A stretch of 64,000 bases of DNA from Gnetum montanum (taxonomy: Eukaryota > Streptophyta > Gnetopsida > Gnetales > Gnetaceae). Positions within the stretch are counted from its first letter, which is position 1; every line of letters starts with the position of its first letter. The notes under the pieces are model-generated. The model worked only from the letters and a program-made list of their open reading frames with translations. It was not told where the DNA came from and did no database searches. The DNA lies in contig MNCI01026937.1 in assembly GCA_015680685.1 (NCBI GenBank), positions 494,897 through 558,896 on the forward strand, written 5' to 3'. This document shows positions 11,274-23,705 of this stretch, piece by piece. Made by a program: the position numbers and the translations under genes.

Positions 11274-11974
11274 AACCACAAGCGGCTAATCCCTTAGGTG
11301 CTTCATTACCAATCAAAACTTCGGAACTCCCTTTAGACCAAACACTGCACCCAATGCATACAATCATATTAACTCATGCTTTCACCAATTGGATAAAAGC
11401 TGACCATCTTCCTAAGAAATTTTCTGATCCTAGGAGTCCTCTTATATATCTACAAATCGCTGGGAATGAGATGTGCAAAGTTCTTTTGGATTTAGATTCG
11501 AGGGTCAACTTAATTTCTCAAGAAATGTACAAGGCCTGAAACCTGCCTCCATTAAAAAAGAGTAACATTCATTTAGAGTTGGCCGACTAGTCCATCACTG
11601 TCCCATTAGGACTAGTGGAGGACATTGTTACCATTATTTGTGAATGGTCATATCCAGCTAATTTCCTAGTGATTCAAGTCAACAACGGTAAGGGGGACTT
11701 TCCAATCATAATGGGAAGAGCATGGCTAAGCAGAATTGACATGCACCTAGGAATCCATGATCTTTCCCTGGAAATATCAATGGAAAATACATTTGGAAAG
11801 ATCAAGAAGAAGAAAGTTCTATGCATCGCATACAGTGACATAGGGTGTAATTGTGTGCAGAAGTCATGGTTTGTACAATGTTTAACATTTCCTGTATGCA
11901 ATCAGTGTGCACAAGTGACTAATATACAAAGGTGCCTATATGTAGCAACCACAAGACAAGAAGGCACCCAGTAG
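11274..11974 (+). pseudogene. Element A aspartic protease, active site lost
   Basis: The protease cleaves the Gag-Pol polyprotein. The region around 11480-11520 reads KVLLDLDSRVNLIS, where B reads KALLDSGSGVSLIS, so the catalytic D-S-G is changed to D-L-D. The C-terminal hydrophobic motif PIIMGRAWLS is near 11700. It is in frame with gag upstream and RT downstream. Stops occur near 11537 and 11588. Confidence 0.75.
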
Positions 11975-11999
11975 CTGATAGTTGATCAAGAGAGCAGTT

Positions 12000-13630
12000 C
12001 AACTATATCCATGGAACCAACTAAGGGTTTGACTTGTGCTTACATTGATAGCATAGACACATTAGAGCAAGTCCATTGCCAACTTCCAAGTCTTGACCTT
12101 GAAAATATCAACTGGAGGAAGTTGGAAATCCCTAATAAGTTTAAGTAGGAGCCCCTTGAGTTAAAACCATTACCCACCAGTATGAAATACACATTTCTCA
12201 AGAATGGAAAATTGATTATTATTAATGCTAAGCTCACTTCTCAACAAAAAGAGCTGAAGGTAATAAATAAATGATCGAAAGCCTTTGCTTGGTCATATTC
12301 TGAATTAATAGAAATAGATCCTAGGATATGCCAACATAGAATTTAGACTGACCCCTCCATGAAGCCTCGAAGACAACCATAGAGGTGACTTAACCCAAAC
12401 CTTAAGCAAGTGGTTAAGGAAGAAATCGAACAACTTCTAAAAGTTGGGTTCATATACCCCATTGCTGATAGTGCATGGGTTAGTCCCTTATTTATTATGC
12501 CCAAAAATGGAGGTAAATGGAGGGTGTGCATAGATTTTAGGCTACTGGATATGGCAACATTCAAAGACCACTTTCCATTGCCATTTGTCAACCAAGTATT
12601 AGACACCATTGTAGGGCATCGCTACTATAGTTTTCTGGATGGGTACAACCAAATACAAATAGCCCTAAAAGACCAAGCCAAGACTACATTCACCAGTCCT
12701 TGGGGAACATTTTCATACAAATAGATGTTGTTTGGCTTGTGCAATGCCCCTACAACATTTCAACAATTAGTTTTAAGCATATTCTAGCAGCAGATAAGAA
12801 ATTGTGTGGAGGTCTTCATGGATGACTTCTCCACCTAAGGAGCGAACTTTGATTAAGCCTTGGACTAGTTGGAGTAAGTGCTAAAATGATGTGTAGAAAC
12901 CAACTTAAGGCTCAACTGGAAAAAAGCCATTTAATGGTCCAAGAAGGCATTATACTAGGGCATAAGATCTCACAAATAGGAATAGAGGTAGACCTTGAAA
13001 AGATCAAAGTTATCCAAGGAATTACTCAGCAACCTGAAATTGTAAAAGATATTTGATCATTCCTTTGACATAATGGCTATTACAGATGCTTTATTGAGAA
13101 CTTTTCAAAGGTTGCAAAACCATTGGTTGAATTAACAAAAAAGAATGTACCTTTCGAATAAACCAAGGAATGCGAATTAGCTTTCCAAACTTTAAAATAG
13201 AAGCTTGTGGAAACACCCATTCTACAAGCTCCTGATTGGTCCAAACCATTCCATATAATGATTGATGCATCCAACTATGCTTTAGGAGCTATACTTATAC
13301 AGTTATATGGCCAAAAACATCCTTATTACATCCACTATGCAAGTAGGAGTATTGCTGGTGCATAACTTAACTACACTACAACAGAGAAAGAGTTAATGGT
13401 TGTAGTGTTTGCACTAGAAAAATTTAGGCACTATGTATTGGGTTATAAGGTATTTGTACATACAAATAATAGTGCAATATGGTTCCTAATGAATAAACCA
13501 ATGGTGAGCCCTCACATTATATGATGGCTTGTAATCTTATAGGATTTCAATCTTATGATGATTAATCAAAAAGGCATTGAGAATGTAGTTGCTCATCATT
13601 TATCTCGGTTGCAATGGGACAACAAACAGG
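12000..13630 (+). pseudogene. Element A reverse transcriptase and RNase H
   Basis: RT copies the RNA and RNase H removes it. The RT fingers are at about 12410-12560 (GGKWRVCIDFRLLDMATFKDHFPLP). The catalytic box is VFMDDFST near 12820, the Athila-type form of YxDD. RNase H is at about 13240-13630 (PFHIMIDASNYALGA ... TTTEKELMVVVFALEKFRHYV ... GIENVVAHHLSRL). The last part is in another frame, so there is an indel between about 12850 and 13560, in addition to several stops. Confidence 0.85.
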
Positions 13631-13639
13631 ATGAGTATC

Positions 13640-14995
13640 CAATTTCTGATCATTTCCCTAATGAACTCTTCTTTGTAGGTGTAGTAACTAATCAATTAAC
13701 CATGGAAACAAACTGTTATAGTAGTATTCTCATCTATCTCCTTACACAACAAACACCACAAGAGTTAGATGCTAAAAAGAAACAACAATTTTTTCACCGA
13801 GCCAAGTATTTTATGGAAATCAATGGGAAATTTTTAAAGTATGTCCCGATGGCTTGGTTCGATGGTGTGTTCCCGATATAAATCAACTACGAGTTCTCCA
13901 AGATGCTCATGAGGGTCCTTGTGGGGGTCATTATGTTGGGATATGAATAGCCATTAAAATCTTGCTTGCAAGAGATTATTAGCCTACATTGTTTCAGGAT
14001 GCCCATTATTTTTTCCAATCTTGTGAGTGTTGTCAATGTGATGGGGGAATAACTGCTGGAATGGAGGGTCTACAATAATGGATTCAACCTATAGAACCCT
14101 TCGACATATGGGGAATTGATTTTATGAGGCCTATTACACCAATGTCCAATGGAAAAGCCTACATCATTATTGTTGTTGACTACTTTACAAAATGGGCAGA
14201 AGCAACTGCTATTAAGGATTGTACATCATCTACAACTACACGATTTGTTCAACAACAAATTGTAAATAGGTCAGAATGCCTTGTGCACTTATCTCTGACA
14301 ATGGAACACATTTTATAGGTGCAACGTTTTGGAAGCTAATGCAACGCTTAGGGGTTGAACACAAACTGACTACACCATACCACCCTTAAGCGAATGGTTA
14401 AGCTGAAGTCAACAATAGGGAGATTACGAAAATATTGATAATAACTATTAGCAAGTATAGGAGAGATTGGAGCACCAAATTAAATGATGATCTTTAGGCA
14501 TACCACTCCACATGGAAACTCCCTATAGGCTACTCTCCTATGACTTAGTGTATGGAAAACTTTCCATGCTTCCCATTCAAGCAGAACTCTATGCACTATC
14601 TATGGTATGTGATCTCAACCTTGACCTTGATCTAGCACAAAACGAATGGTTAATGACCCTTAACTTGCTAGATGAGAACTGATTTGCTACCCTATCATCT
14701 AACAAATTGCACAAGGCCTTCAATAAACAACGTCATGGCCTAAGGATTAGAAAACTTAAATATCAACCAGGAGATAAGGTTCTCTATTGGAATCTCACAC
14801 ATGTGCCACAATGAACCAAATTTCAAATGCTGTGGGAAGGACCTTATGTCATTCATGCAACTTTTCCTTTAGGGGCCATGATGATTTACAAACCTGAGAG
14901 CCCAGAAAAGAAACTATTGGTCAATGTCCAACAATCCAAACCTTTCCATGAGCCTAGGATAGCTAGTACCAATGCTACCTCTATTGGTGGACAAC
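13640..14995 (+). pseudogene. Element A integrase, degraded
   Basis: An HHCC-like region is at about 13905-14040 (DAHEGPCGGH ... CECCQCDGG). The core starts DIWGIDFMRPI near 14105, with AYIIIVVDYFTKWAEA following. The second aspartate region at about 14295 reads SLTMEHIL in one frame and ISDNGTHF-like only after a shift, so a frameshift disrupts it. The C-terminal module reaches the end of the block near 14960 (PESPEKKLLVNVQQSKPFHE). Integrase inserts the cDNA. Confidence 0.8.
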
Positions 14996-16755
14996 CTTGA
15001 TCCCTATTTTAGATTGCCTCCTACCACCTCAATCGTGGGGGAGACAGCCACCAATGCTAACCATTCAAAGCCCTCAGTTCCTTTTGTATTTTTGTTTTAC
15101 ACATTTTTGTTTTGCACATTTTTCATATTTACTTATATTTGTTTTACACCATCATTCACAATTTTACTATTTCTTTGTTTGATTTACTTTTATTCATCTT
15201 ACAATAAGTGATCACGATGGTGGATTGTATTATAATAATGTTGGTTGCTAATTTTTGGTTTTTGCCTTTGATTTTCAATGTTGATACTAAGATATGGTTC
15301 TTTTGATAAAATAGGCAATGGATCCACACCTTACATTCATCCATTCAACTCTATGGTCTCCCTTGGCTTGGACCTATATTGTCCCTTTTTCTAAATAAAC
15401 TTATTAATGAATTGGTGGCTTTGTATTCTTCAAACCAAGGAAGGACTCAATGGTTGAAAAGGGTGTGACTTCAAGGTGATTCGACGCACTTGTGCTAGCT
15501 ATTCTCTTGGGTACTTAGATGCTTTTCATGGGTATTCTGTCATTCCGACATTGACCTACTATTAGGAAGCTAAGTGAAAAAAATAAAATAATAATAGGTC
15601 TTTTCATGATGTGGTTCTCCCACAAAAGAAAAAAAACAAATGTGGGAATTCCAAGCATACCCCTATGACACTAGAAAGATATGTTACCCATGCCTGAAGG
15701 TTCCCTCTAACTAAGGCCCTTTCTCACTTTTTGCTTCTCCATCTTGCTCTCCTTGGAATGGTGGTGACTCTTTGGGGAAGCATTCTGGTTGCTTCAAGAG
15801 GATGAATTGGTCAAGTGTATTGATGTGAGGTCACTGGATGTAGTTGGTTTGAGTCTGAATTTGGAATGAATTTTACTCAGTCACCTTCACTATAAAATAC
15901 ACAAGGGACTCTACACAACCTTACTCTTCAGATTCCATTCCATCTTCTCCTCTCCATATTTCTTCCCATTTCCCACCTCATTGTCGATTTTATGATTAGT
16001 CTATATTTTGGTTGATGCATTGTTTTTCCTTGGTAAATTCTTATGGGTAAGCTTTTAATCCTTGTTCCATGTGTCATTCCTAGAGCCTACGAACTCTTTG
16101 GTTTGTGGGTTTGTCAAGGCATAAAAGGCATGAGCCTACTTTGGGAATGACCCACTGACATTCCTTTATGGTGCAATTGTTAAATTCTTTTCCTTAAACA
16201 TTTATTTTAATTAGTAATTTCTCATGTCATCCCCATCGATGACATCCATTTTATTGGCATCGCCATTGTTATTTTTTCCATCTTTCTTTTTCCTTATATT
16301 TTTTCCATCTTATTGCTACCAAAGGTTCACTCTTAGTCATGGGGGCCTTGTCACAAATTTTTCCATTCTACTACTTGTTTCACCCCTACACCTCAGGTAG
16401 TCACCAGTAATAAACCTCTAACCCAATATCTGCCATACCCACAACCCAGCCAATGTGCTTCATATTAAGGTAAGGTATCAATTGCATGATGGCTTAGCTA
16501 TCCTTGCTAATTCATGACTATGTTGTGTGTGCAAATGACGATCATACGAACAATGGACTAGGCTAGGAGGGAGAATTCATGAGGGACTAGAGCTAAAGAA
16601 TTTACAAAAAGAACAAGTTTGGTTGCGTGGCTATGGATAAAAAATAGAAGGCACAATCTCGGTGTTGGCAGCAATGCACCTCATTTTATTTTCTCCCTCT
16701 TCAAGCTATCAAATAAGAGTCTAGATGTCATTTATGTATGGTTTTCACCACAATG
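14972..16755 (+). other. Element A 3' region without a recognisable third ORF
   Basis: The first 240 bases form an open frame containing SIVGET followed by a Phe/Leu-rich hydrophobic run. A similar run is fused in frame to the integrase of B. From 15360 to about 16150 the sequence resembles the post-integrase leader of B (for example the shared GAGGGTGTGACTTCAAGG block). The large coiled-coil ORF of B (42985-45828) has no counterpart here. T-rich stretches occur near 15100-15200 and 16230-16320. Confidence 0.5.
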
Positions 16756-16760
16756 GGCAT
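16756..16760. repeat. Target-site duplication of B, left copy
   Basis: GGCAT immediately before the B 5' LTR. The same five bases follow the 3' LTR at 46979-46983. Confidence 0.85.
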
Positions 16761-17653
16761 TGATGAAGTGTCATTAAGTCATGCGTTGACTGGGCCGTGT
16801 ATACAGGGCCACGTATATGCAGCTGCATCGACATGGGCCCATTGACATGGCCCCATTTACACAGCCACCTATCTCAGCCTATAAATAAGAGGGCCTTCGA
16901 CCTCTTTTAGGCATCTTTCAGTTAGTTGTAGCAAAGCTCTTGTAGTTTTTTCTCTCAAGAGACAAAATATTTTCCAAGTGCCGAAAGTAGGTGTACAAAA
17001 AGTGATCGACTCTTTATTCGAGCATTGATGTATCTGAGCCCATTGGCACGACGGTAATAAAGACAAACTATTCAAGCATTCCTTGTAGCATTTGGACTTA
17101 GCTATTTTATGCATTCAGTAGTTTAATATGTTTGTGCTTTGTTAATTACTTGCTAATTACTTAGGTTCCTATTATTATTATTTTAATTGCTATTGTTCAT
17201 TTGTAGTTCATAAAGGCCATAAGTACGACCATCTCGAACGTAAATCAAATACTTGGTAAACCTAGTGATGCTTAATGTCTGGCAACCCAGAAGTGTTAGG
17301 AGATGCTCAGAATGTGCTCAGAAGGTGGGACCAGATACTTATGCTAGGAATAGTTAGAATACAAGCTAGAATAATTAGAGACTAGATAATAGTTTATTCC
17401 TTACTTTTCATACCTTAATTAGCCGCCAAAAGATAAGTAAAAAGCTATAAAAATCATTAGCCTTAATCTCACTTAACCATCGTAAATAGAACATCACAAG
17501 TGTGATTAGGAAGATAATGATCATTCTAACCCAATGTTCACTAGTTAGAGTCTGGTGTATGTTAAGTGCTTACAGTCTACGGAATTTGACCGAGTCCCAT
17601 GTGAACGCCCTTGATTCATATGGTTGGGCGTAGGGATACTTAGTCGCTCATCA
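16761..17653 (+). repeat. Element B 5' LTR
   Basis: It starts TGATGAAGTGTCATT and ends CGCTCATCA. The U3 has short GC-rich alternating blocks (GGGCCGTGTATAC, GTATATGCAGCTGCAT, CATCGACATGGGCCC). A TATA box TATAAATA is at 16880-16887 and an AATAAA at about 17056. The LTR aligns with 46081-46978 along its whole length, with mainly C/T and G/A differences. Confidence 0.92.
16880..16887 (+). promoter_or_regulatory. TATA box of B 5' LTR
   Basis: TATAAATA followed by AGAGGGCC. It is conserved at 46205-46212 in the 3' LTR and in the F/G family as TATAAATAAGAGG. Confidence 0.65.
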
Positions 17654-17654
17654 T

Positions 17655-17672
17655 TGGCACCGTTATCAGGGA
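17655..17672 (+). promoter_or_regulatory. Element B primer-binding site
   Basis: TGGCACCGTTATCAGGGA, an Athila-type tRNA-Asp site with three changes. It lies one base after the 5' LTR end. Confidence 0.82.
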
Positions 17673-17820
17673 CTGTTAAGTCTTACATGCATCATCTAAC
17701 CTTAGTGAAATTATTATTCAAGTCATTGGAACGGACCCAGGATAGAGATATTTATGCACGCTAGATGGATTAAAGTTAGTAGCAAGGTACATCAATTACA
17801 TAGACCATCTAACATCCAAT

Positions 17821-20280
17821 ATGTCTTCTCACAGGAGGGAGATATCCATCCCACTGGTGCCACAGGAGTGTCAGGTGGTGTACAAGCATCCCGATGAGTA
17901 CGTCCTTGATTTCACATTCATCCTACATCAGGATGAGCATCTATGATGGTGGAACATGGAGGGAAATATTGTACACCCTCCCGACTGATCAGCCCCTATG
18001 ATGCTATTTCACAATCTTGGCAAATTGGGCATCCAGGACATTGGAGTAGAGTATGTCATGGATGACCATGACTACCGGGACTATCGTCCCACTGAAGCTC
18101 AATGAGCAAGAGATCAGTAGTAGGTAGACAGATATGAACAGCTAAAGAGGAAACAATTCATTAACCCCTTATTCTCGCAAGGGCTACCAGACGATGGGGA
18201 TCCCATATTTCTTGACACCCATTCAACAGAACTCCCCCTGGGGCAGGAAGTCCTCCAATCCATGATTCATTCCAAACATCTAGGTGGCCAAGATCCCCAA
18301 GGGGATGGAGGGTCACATAGTAAGGTTGAATGGGATGATCAGGACCATCATTAGGGTAGACAGGGAGATCCCTCTCCTTCTTCTCCATCCTCTCGCTATC
18401 CTTCTCCTTCATCCAGCTCAGGCTCTGATCATAACTGAGGTAGGAGGAAGAGAAAGGATAGGGGCAAAAAAGGTTCAAAAGGATCGAAAGGAGCAACGGG
18501 AGGAAACACGTGAACAATCACATGATGCTTGCCAGCATGAAAGGAGGGATAGCCAGAATCATCACAGACATCATGGTCCCCAGCAGGACTATGATTTAGA
18601 TGAGCCATTGTTGGCTACCCAAAGTATGCTCCTGATCGTTGAGGTAGTTCAAATCCCTAGTAGGCACATGAAGGATAGCCGGATCAAGCACGTTGATATG
18701 AACAATATCCCCAAATTTGAAGAGGGATACAACTGTGATCCGTAGACTCACCTATAGGCAATCCATGATGCTTGCACCCTGCAAAACATTGACAATGATT
18801 GGCAGAAGCTGAAGCTATTCCTTCGCACACTCATCAAAGAAGCTAAAAGTTGGTATCAGTCCTTGGAGCTGGAATCAATTAGAAGATGGAGTACAATTCT
18901 TGAAATTTTTAATGAAAAATATCAAATGTACTCCAGAGTGGTGAACCTTAGACGACAGATCCAAGGCTGGGAACAAGGGAATCATGAAACCTTGGATGCC
19001 ACCATGAGCAGGTACTACTCGTTGTTGCATCAGTGCCCTAGTCATGGTTACTCTCAGTAGGCACAGTTTCGCCACATCATTGATGGGCTCCGTTTTAAAA
19101 CATGAAAGACCCTTGGCATGTATGCCTTGGGGCGACTGTTAGAATTAAGGGCCTATCAATTGCAACGCCTCATTGAACAGGTGGCCAAGGAGGAAGGAGA
19201 ACTTAGAAAAAAAGAGAGTGTAGAAGAATTCAACCGGGAACCTTCCCTCAGAAAAGGGGGATCCGTTTTTGTGATAAAGAGGATGAATCACCACTGGAGG
19301 AAGCGGTGAACCGAAAGACCTTACCGTTACAAAAGTTTTCATCTGAAATATCGACAAAGGTAGATAAGATGTGGGACTCCTTGGATGAAATGATCCAAAT
19401 TATGTTGAAAATCATAGAGGAGTCCAGAGCACAAGGTAATGACCATGATCTATGCAGGAAGAAGGAAGCTCAACGTGCCTAATATAAGGAAAAGGGCAAG
19501 GTTGCTGTAGCAGAGCAGGTTGCAGACTCTAACACCAAGGAGGAAGATGAATGTTACGTATGCCAATATGAACATCCTAAATGATGTTGCCCTATGGTGT
19601 CACACCTTCAAGAGTCTAGGGTGTATGCATTGAACCCTCGTTTGGCACAACGGCAAACACCTTGAAGGTTGCCTTATCCACAAGGCAATTCGAGGCAGTT
19701 CCACCAGTAGCAATAAGGATACTATCCAAGTGGAGCACCACCATAACTGTATGAATACTTCCAATAGTGGCAGCACCCACAAACATGGCAGATGCCACCT
19801 CCATGGTAGCAGTACCCTTACAAAAAACCAGATCCCTATGGGTACTATGTTTAGCAACTGGTCTCTCTAAGAGACTTTGCCAATCATGTGTCCTTTCAAT
19901 GTCATTACCACCCCCTAGAGTATTTTCTACCTCAATCTCCATCACCCTGGGGGGACAACCCACATCTCTTCTATCATCCATCACCTTCTCCTACCACTCC
20001 TCCACCACATCCCACTCAGCTGCCACCTGCAACTTCGATGCAGGGAGAGATACCGCCACAACCACAGCAACGAAATTCTATGAGGGTTGTTAACTTACAA
20101 TCGGCACCACAACCGAGTGGACTGGAACCCAAGCCACGAAAACATCCCTTTTTTTGGCCCAACAATATGAACATACCCTTGCATACACCTATGGCCAGTG
20201 TCTTTGAACCTACAAATGCCTTCACTATTCCACCACCAAAGCAGCCTCCAAGCTAACAACAACAACACTCCAACATCCAG
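17821..20280 (+). pseudogene. Element B gag, degraded
   Basis: ATG at 17821 (ATGTCTTCTCAC). The N-terminal HPDEYVLDFTFILHQDEH is near 17890. A basic, Arg-rich segment is at about 18430-18560. The capsid core is at 18690-19080 (WQKLKLFLRTLIKEAKSW, then SIRRWSTILEIFNEKYQMYS). A knuckle CYVCQYEHPK..CCP is near 19555. A Pro/His/Gln-rich tail is at 19700-20260. There are at least two frameshifts (about 18.44 kb and 19.6-19.8 kb) and several stops. It is followed directly by protease. Confidence 0.82.
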
Positions 20281-20529
20281 ACGGTCATGCTCACGCATGC
20301 TGTGATTGACTGGATCAAGGCAGGTCACCTTCCCCAAAAATTGACTGATCCGGGAAGCCCCCTCATCTATCTTCAGGTGGCAGGGAATGAGCCATGAAAA
20401 GCTCTTCTGGACTCAGGTTCAGGGGTCAGTTTGATCTCTCATGATATGTATAAGAACTAGAAACTACTCCTGCTAAAGAAGAGCAACATCCGGCTCGAGT
20501 TAGCAGACTAGTCCATCACTGTTCCCTTG
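20281..20529 (+). pseudogene. Element B protease, N-terminal half
   Basis: This half carries the catalytic aspartate in KALLDSGSGVSLIS near 20400, the intact D-S-G signature of retroviral-type proteases. The coding sequence is interrupted at 20529 by element C and resumes at 37545. The last five bases, CCTTG, are the target duplication. Confidence 0.85.
20525..20529. repeat. Target-site duplication of C, left copy
   Basis: CCTTG immediately before the C terminus TGTACCGTCC, matched at 37540-37544. Comparison with A (CCCATTAGGACTAGTGGAGG) shows that the host sequence reads on cleanly when C is ignored. Confidence 0.92.
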
Positions 20530-21100
20530 TGTACCGTCCAAAATGTTTGGTCTCCAGTTGGAATGAAACAAAAACCTAGAGATCTCTAGACAAGCACAAA
20601 AGATCTTACCTTTGCTTAAGGGTGAGCTGGAATTAACGAAGGTAGAGTACCTTGAGTGGTCCGCACGCGGATCAGGCAAGGATTTCCCCGAATGTACACT
20701 GATATACTGTACACTGAGTTATACGTAAACGACGTAACGAATGTAAAATAGAGCGTAAACGTACAGGAGCGTAAGCAGTAAACATGCAACAATGAATGAA
20801 AAGCTGTAACAAATTTTAGCAAATAAATGTAGGAATATTATTGCGAAATGAAAGTTACAATGCACCAGTCTAACGTAGTTGTGACTCTGACACAAGGCGG
20901 ACGAATAGCCCTGGTGGATGCAGGGATGATTGTGTGCTGGGTTCAACTGCAGGCACAATGTAAAGGCTGTATGCTCAGCGTGCAGAGTCAAGGTCCAGTG
21001 TACAAGGTATTTAGCTCTGGTTTCTTAGCATCTCTCTTTCTTTGTTTTTCTCTAGTTTTTGCTCATAAATTGCCAACCACCGTCTAGTGAAAAATTGGGG

Positions 21101-21108
21101 TTTTTATA
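21101..21108 (-). promoter_or_regulatory. TATA box in C 3' LTR
   Basis: TATAAAAA on the minus strand. The segment holding it is deleted from the right (5') LTR of C, so the copy that should drive transcription lacks it. Confidence 0.5.
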
Positions 21109-21419
21109 CAAGTTTAAATGTGGGACTCGGGTTTTGAGAGGGGATGATTGGCTATGGAATGTTGGACTCTTGGGTCGAGTGACATGTGACGTGTTGACCG
21201 GGTGTGAAAGAATGAAATTTTACAAGTGTACAACATGTTGCACGCCGGCGTATACTGTTGCATGCCAACGTATACATGCTGGACGTATGACCTCGGTGTA
21301 CAAAATTGATCAAAGCAAAAGGAGTCTTTCGGCCTTCAGATTTGAACTCGGATGCCATGAAGATGCTGCCTGTAGATGTTCAGCTCGGTTGACCTTGATC
21401 TGACATTGGTTGTACACTT

Positions 21420-21830
21420 TGTACATGTTAGGCGTATACGCTAGGCGCATACGCTGGGCATATACGCTGTAAATGCATGCTGGGTGTATACGCTGGGCGC
21501 ATACGCTGTGAATGCATGCTGGGCATATACGCTGTATCTGCTGGGCATATATGCTGGGCATGCAGGATGTACATGCTCAGCGTATGGACTTGGGAATGCA
21601 TGATGTCAACACCTGATGATTGCTCTATTCATGTGAGTTGATGCTTTGTACAAAGTCTTACTCTGCAGTGCTATTTCTATGCCGTCTTCGGGGGTTGCAT
21701 ACCGGGCGTATATGCCAGTCATACATGTTGAGTGTACATGTGGGGGGTGTACGTTGGGCGTATACGTCAGGCATATACGCTGTGAATGGATACTTGGGCG
21801 TATACGCTGAGAATACATACTTAGTGAAGA
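21420..21830. repeat. GCGTATACGC arrays in C 3' LTR
   Basis: Two clusters of the palindrome GCGTATACGC and decayed forms (GCATATACGC, GCGCATACGC) spaced about 15-30 bases, with TGCTGGGC or TGTGAATGCA between. The equivalent clusters in the 5' LTR lie at 36960-37310. Confidence 0.85.
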
Positions 21831-22079
21831 CTAAGTATCTTGAGCTCCAAAGTTGCCATTTTTTGATAGCAGATGTTGTCGTGGTCGTCTGCCATTTTTT
21901 TGATAGTAGATGTTGCCGTGGTCGTCTGCAGATTTAAACAGCTACTAATGAAACAAAAGCACCAGATGAGGTTTCAGGCACTGTATATGAATGGTGGCAA
22001 GGTTGGTAGGATCGGCTGATGGCAAGCGATGCAGCGGCTCTGATGAAATAGGGATGCAGCCACAGATTGAGGTACCAGA

Positions 22080-22490
22080 GAGAAAATTGCCAGTTTATAG
22101 TCGTAGCTGACCATCATGGGTTAGTTTTATGTCATGACCCAATGGAAATTTCCCGTTTAGTGTCGTGGCAGATGGTACATTGCCAGTTTCTAGTCTTGGC
22201 AGACCGTGAAGAGGAAAACTAGTTTATAGTCTTAGTGGACTATGGTGAATGCGACTGTGGTAGTTTACTGTCATACCAGATGGGTGCTAGTTTATTGTCT
22301 TTGTAGACATTCTGTGGTATCAATTTACCATCATGATGCCAGGACGAGCTATGGTATCAGTTTACCATCATGATGCCAGGACGAGCTGTGGTATCAGTTT
22401 ACCATCATGATGCTAGGACGAGCTGTGGTATCAGTTTACCGTCATGATGCCATTCAATCTGATCGAGTGCATGTATGCATTCCATGCCAG
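22080..22490 (-). repeat. AGTTTA minisatellite after C integrase
   Basis: Degenerate units with core CAGTTTA(C/T)(A/C)GTC. Four near-identical 45-base units GGTATCAGTTTACC(A/G)TCATGATGCC lie at 22315-22455. The array sits between the integrase stop and the LTR, as in E and H. Confidence 0.85.
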
Positions 22491-22515
22491 GACGAGCACG
22501 TACCTAAGTCCATAC

Positions 22516-23640
22516 TCAAATGTGAAATGGTTTTAAGAACAAGTGATTGGTTGGATTTGCAAGGTCATTCCCTTCCATATCAACTAACTTGAATGCTCCG
22601 TTGTTGTATGCTTTGGTAACCAAGTAGGGCCCTTCCCAGTTGGCTGAAAATTTGTCCAGGTGTTTCCAAATGGCCTAAAGTACAAGGTCACGTTCCTTGA
22701 TAGGGCATTTATGAACATCGTGTCGATGGTGTTGTCATTGTCATTTTTGGTACCATTCAATCTGATCGAGTGCATGTATGCATTCCTCCTCCACCGAGTC
22801 CAAGTCAATGATGCATAGGTCATTGTTTTGCCTTTTGTTGAGGAGTCCGAAAAGTGTGATCCTTAAAGATGATACTTGTAATTCAAAGGGTAAAACAGCT
22901 TCTGAACCATAAACAAGACTATATGGCATTTTACCTATTTAATTTCGATGCGTAGTACGATAAGCCCACATTGCGTATACCAGCTGCTCGTGCCATCTTT
23001 TCTTGCTTTGGGTAAGCATCTTTTTGAGTACTGTAATGATGGTTTTATTTGTGGCCTCTGCTTGCCCATTGCTCTGAGGGTAGTAAGGTGATGAAAATGA
23101 GTTTTGATCCCCAGAATTTCACAGAAATTTTTGGTTTTGGCACTGCTGAATTGTGGTCCGTTATCAGTGATGATGGTCATGGGGATGCCAAAATGGGTCA
23201 TAATGTTTTCAAGAATGAAGTTGCATACGTGTTTAGATGTGGTTTTTCAAAGGGAAACAGCTTCTACCCACTTTGTGAAATACTCTGTCGTGGTTATGAT
23301 GAAGCTATGCCCTACAGAAGATGAGGGTGTTATTAGCCCGATAAGGTCCAACCCCCACTTTTGAAAGGGCCATGTGATTTGCGCTGTATGCAACTCATTT
23401 GGTGGGACATGGATTAGATTTCTATGTCTTTGATAGGTATTGCATGTTTTAGCCTTGGAGAGACACTCATACTCCATGTGTGGCCAATAATAGCCTAAGT
23501 GTCTTATTTTCATTGCCATTGGTTTAGGTGCTATGTGTCCTCCGCATAGTCCATCATGTACTTGCTCAACAATGGTTTGGGCATCAGCGCTACTAACGCA
23601 TGTTAGCAGTATGCCTTCGTAGGATCGATGATACAATGTG
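22516..23640 (-). pseudogene. Element C integrase
   Basis: Zinc region at 23560-23430 with HDGLCGGH ... CNTYQRH. The second CxxC cysteine is Tyr here, where E has CDICQRH. The core has WGLDLIGLITPSSS, then IITDNGPQFSS near 23165, so both aspartates are present. A one-base shift near 23100 moves the glutamate segment (SNGQAEATNKTI-like) into another frame. The C-terminal domain with a YNNGAFKL-type segment runs to a TGA at 22516. It inserts the element's cDNA. Confidence 0.85.
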
Positions 23641-23705
23641 TCTCCTACTAGTGCATATTTTTGAGAACGCTTTCGTACCGCATCTTTCTGTGCATTCGTT
23701 AAATG

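Larger units (their letters stand above)
20530..21976 (-). repeat. Element C 3' LTR (left copy)
   Basis: The outer end TGTACCGTCC (minus: GGACGGTACA) matches the LTR end of D. The inner end is set at GGTTTCA, because the minus strand then starts TGAAAC like the other Tat LTRs. This inner 50 bases does not match the right LTR well, so the boundary is less certain than the outer one. It includes about 470 bases (20705-21176) missing from the right LTR, with a TATA box. GCGTATACGC arrays are at 21420-21560 and 21700-21830. Confidence 0.75.

Noticed and set aside
20848-21403. Plus-strand ORFs in the C LTR (Cys-rich)
   Set aside because: They lie within LTR sequence, are interrupted in the partner LTR by a 470-base deletion, and have no conserved frame.
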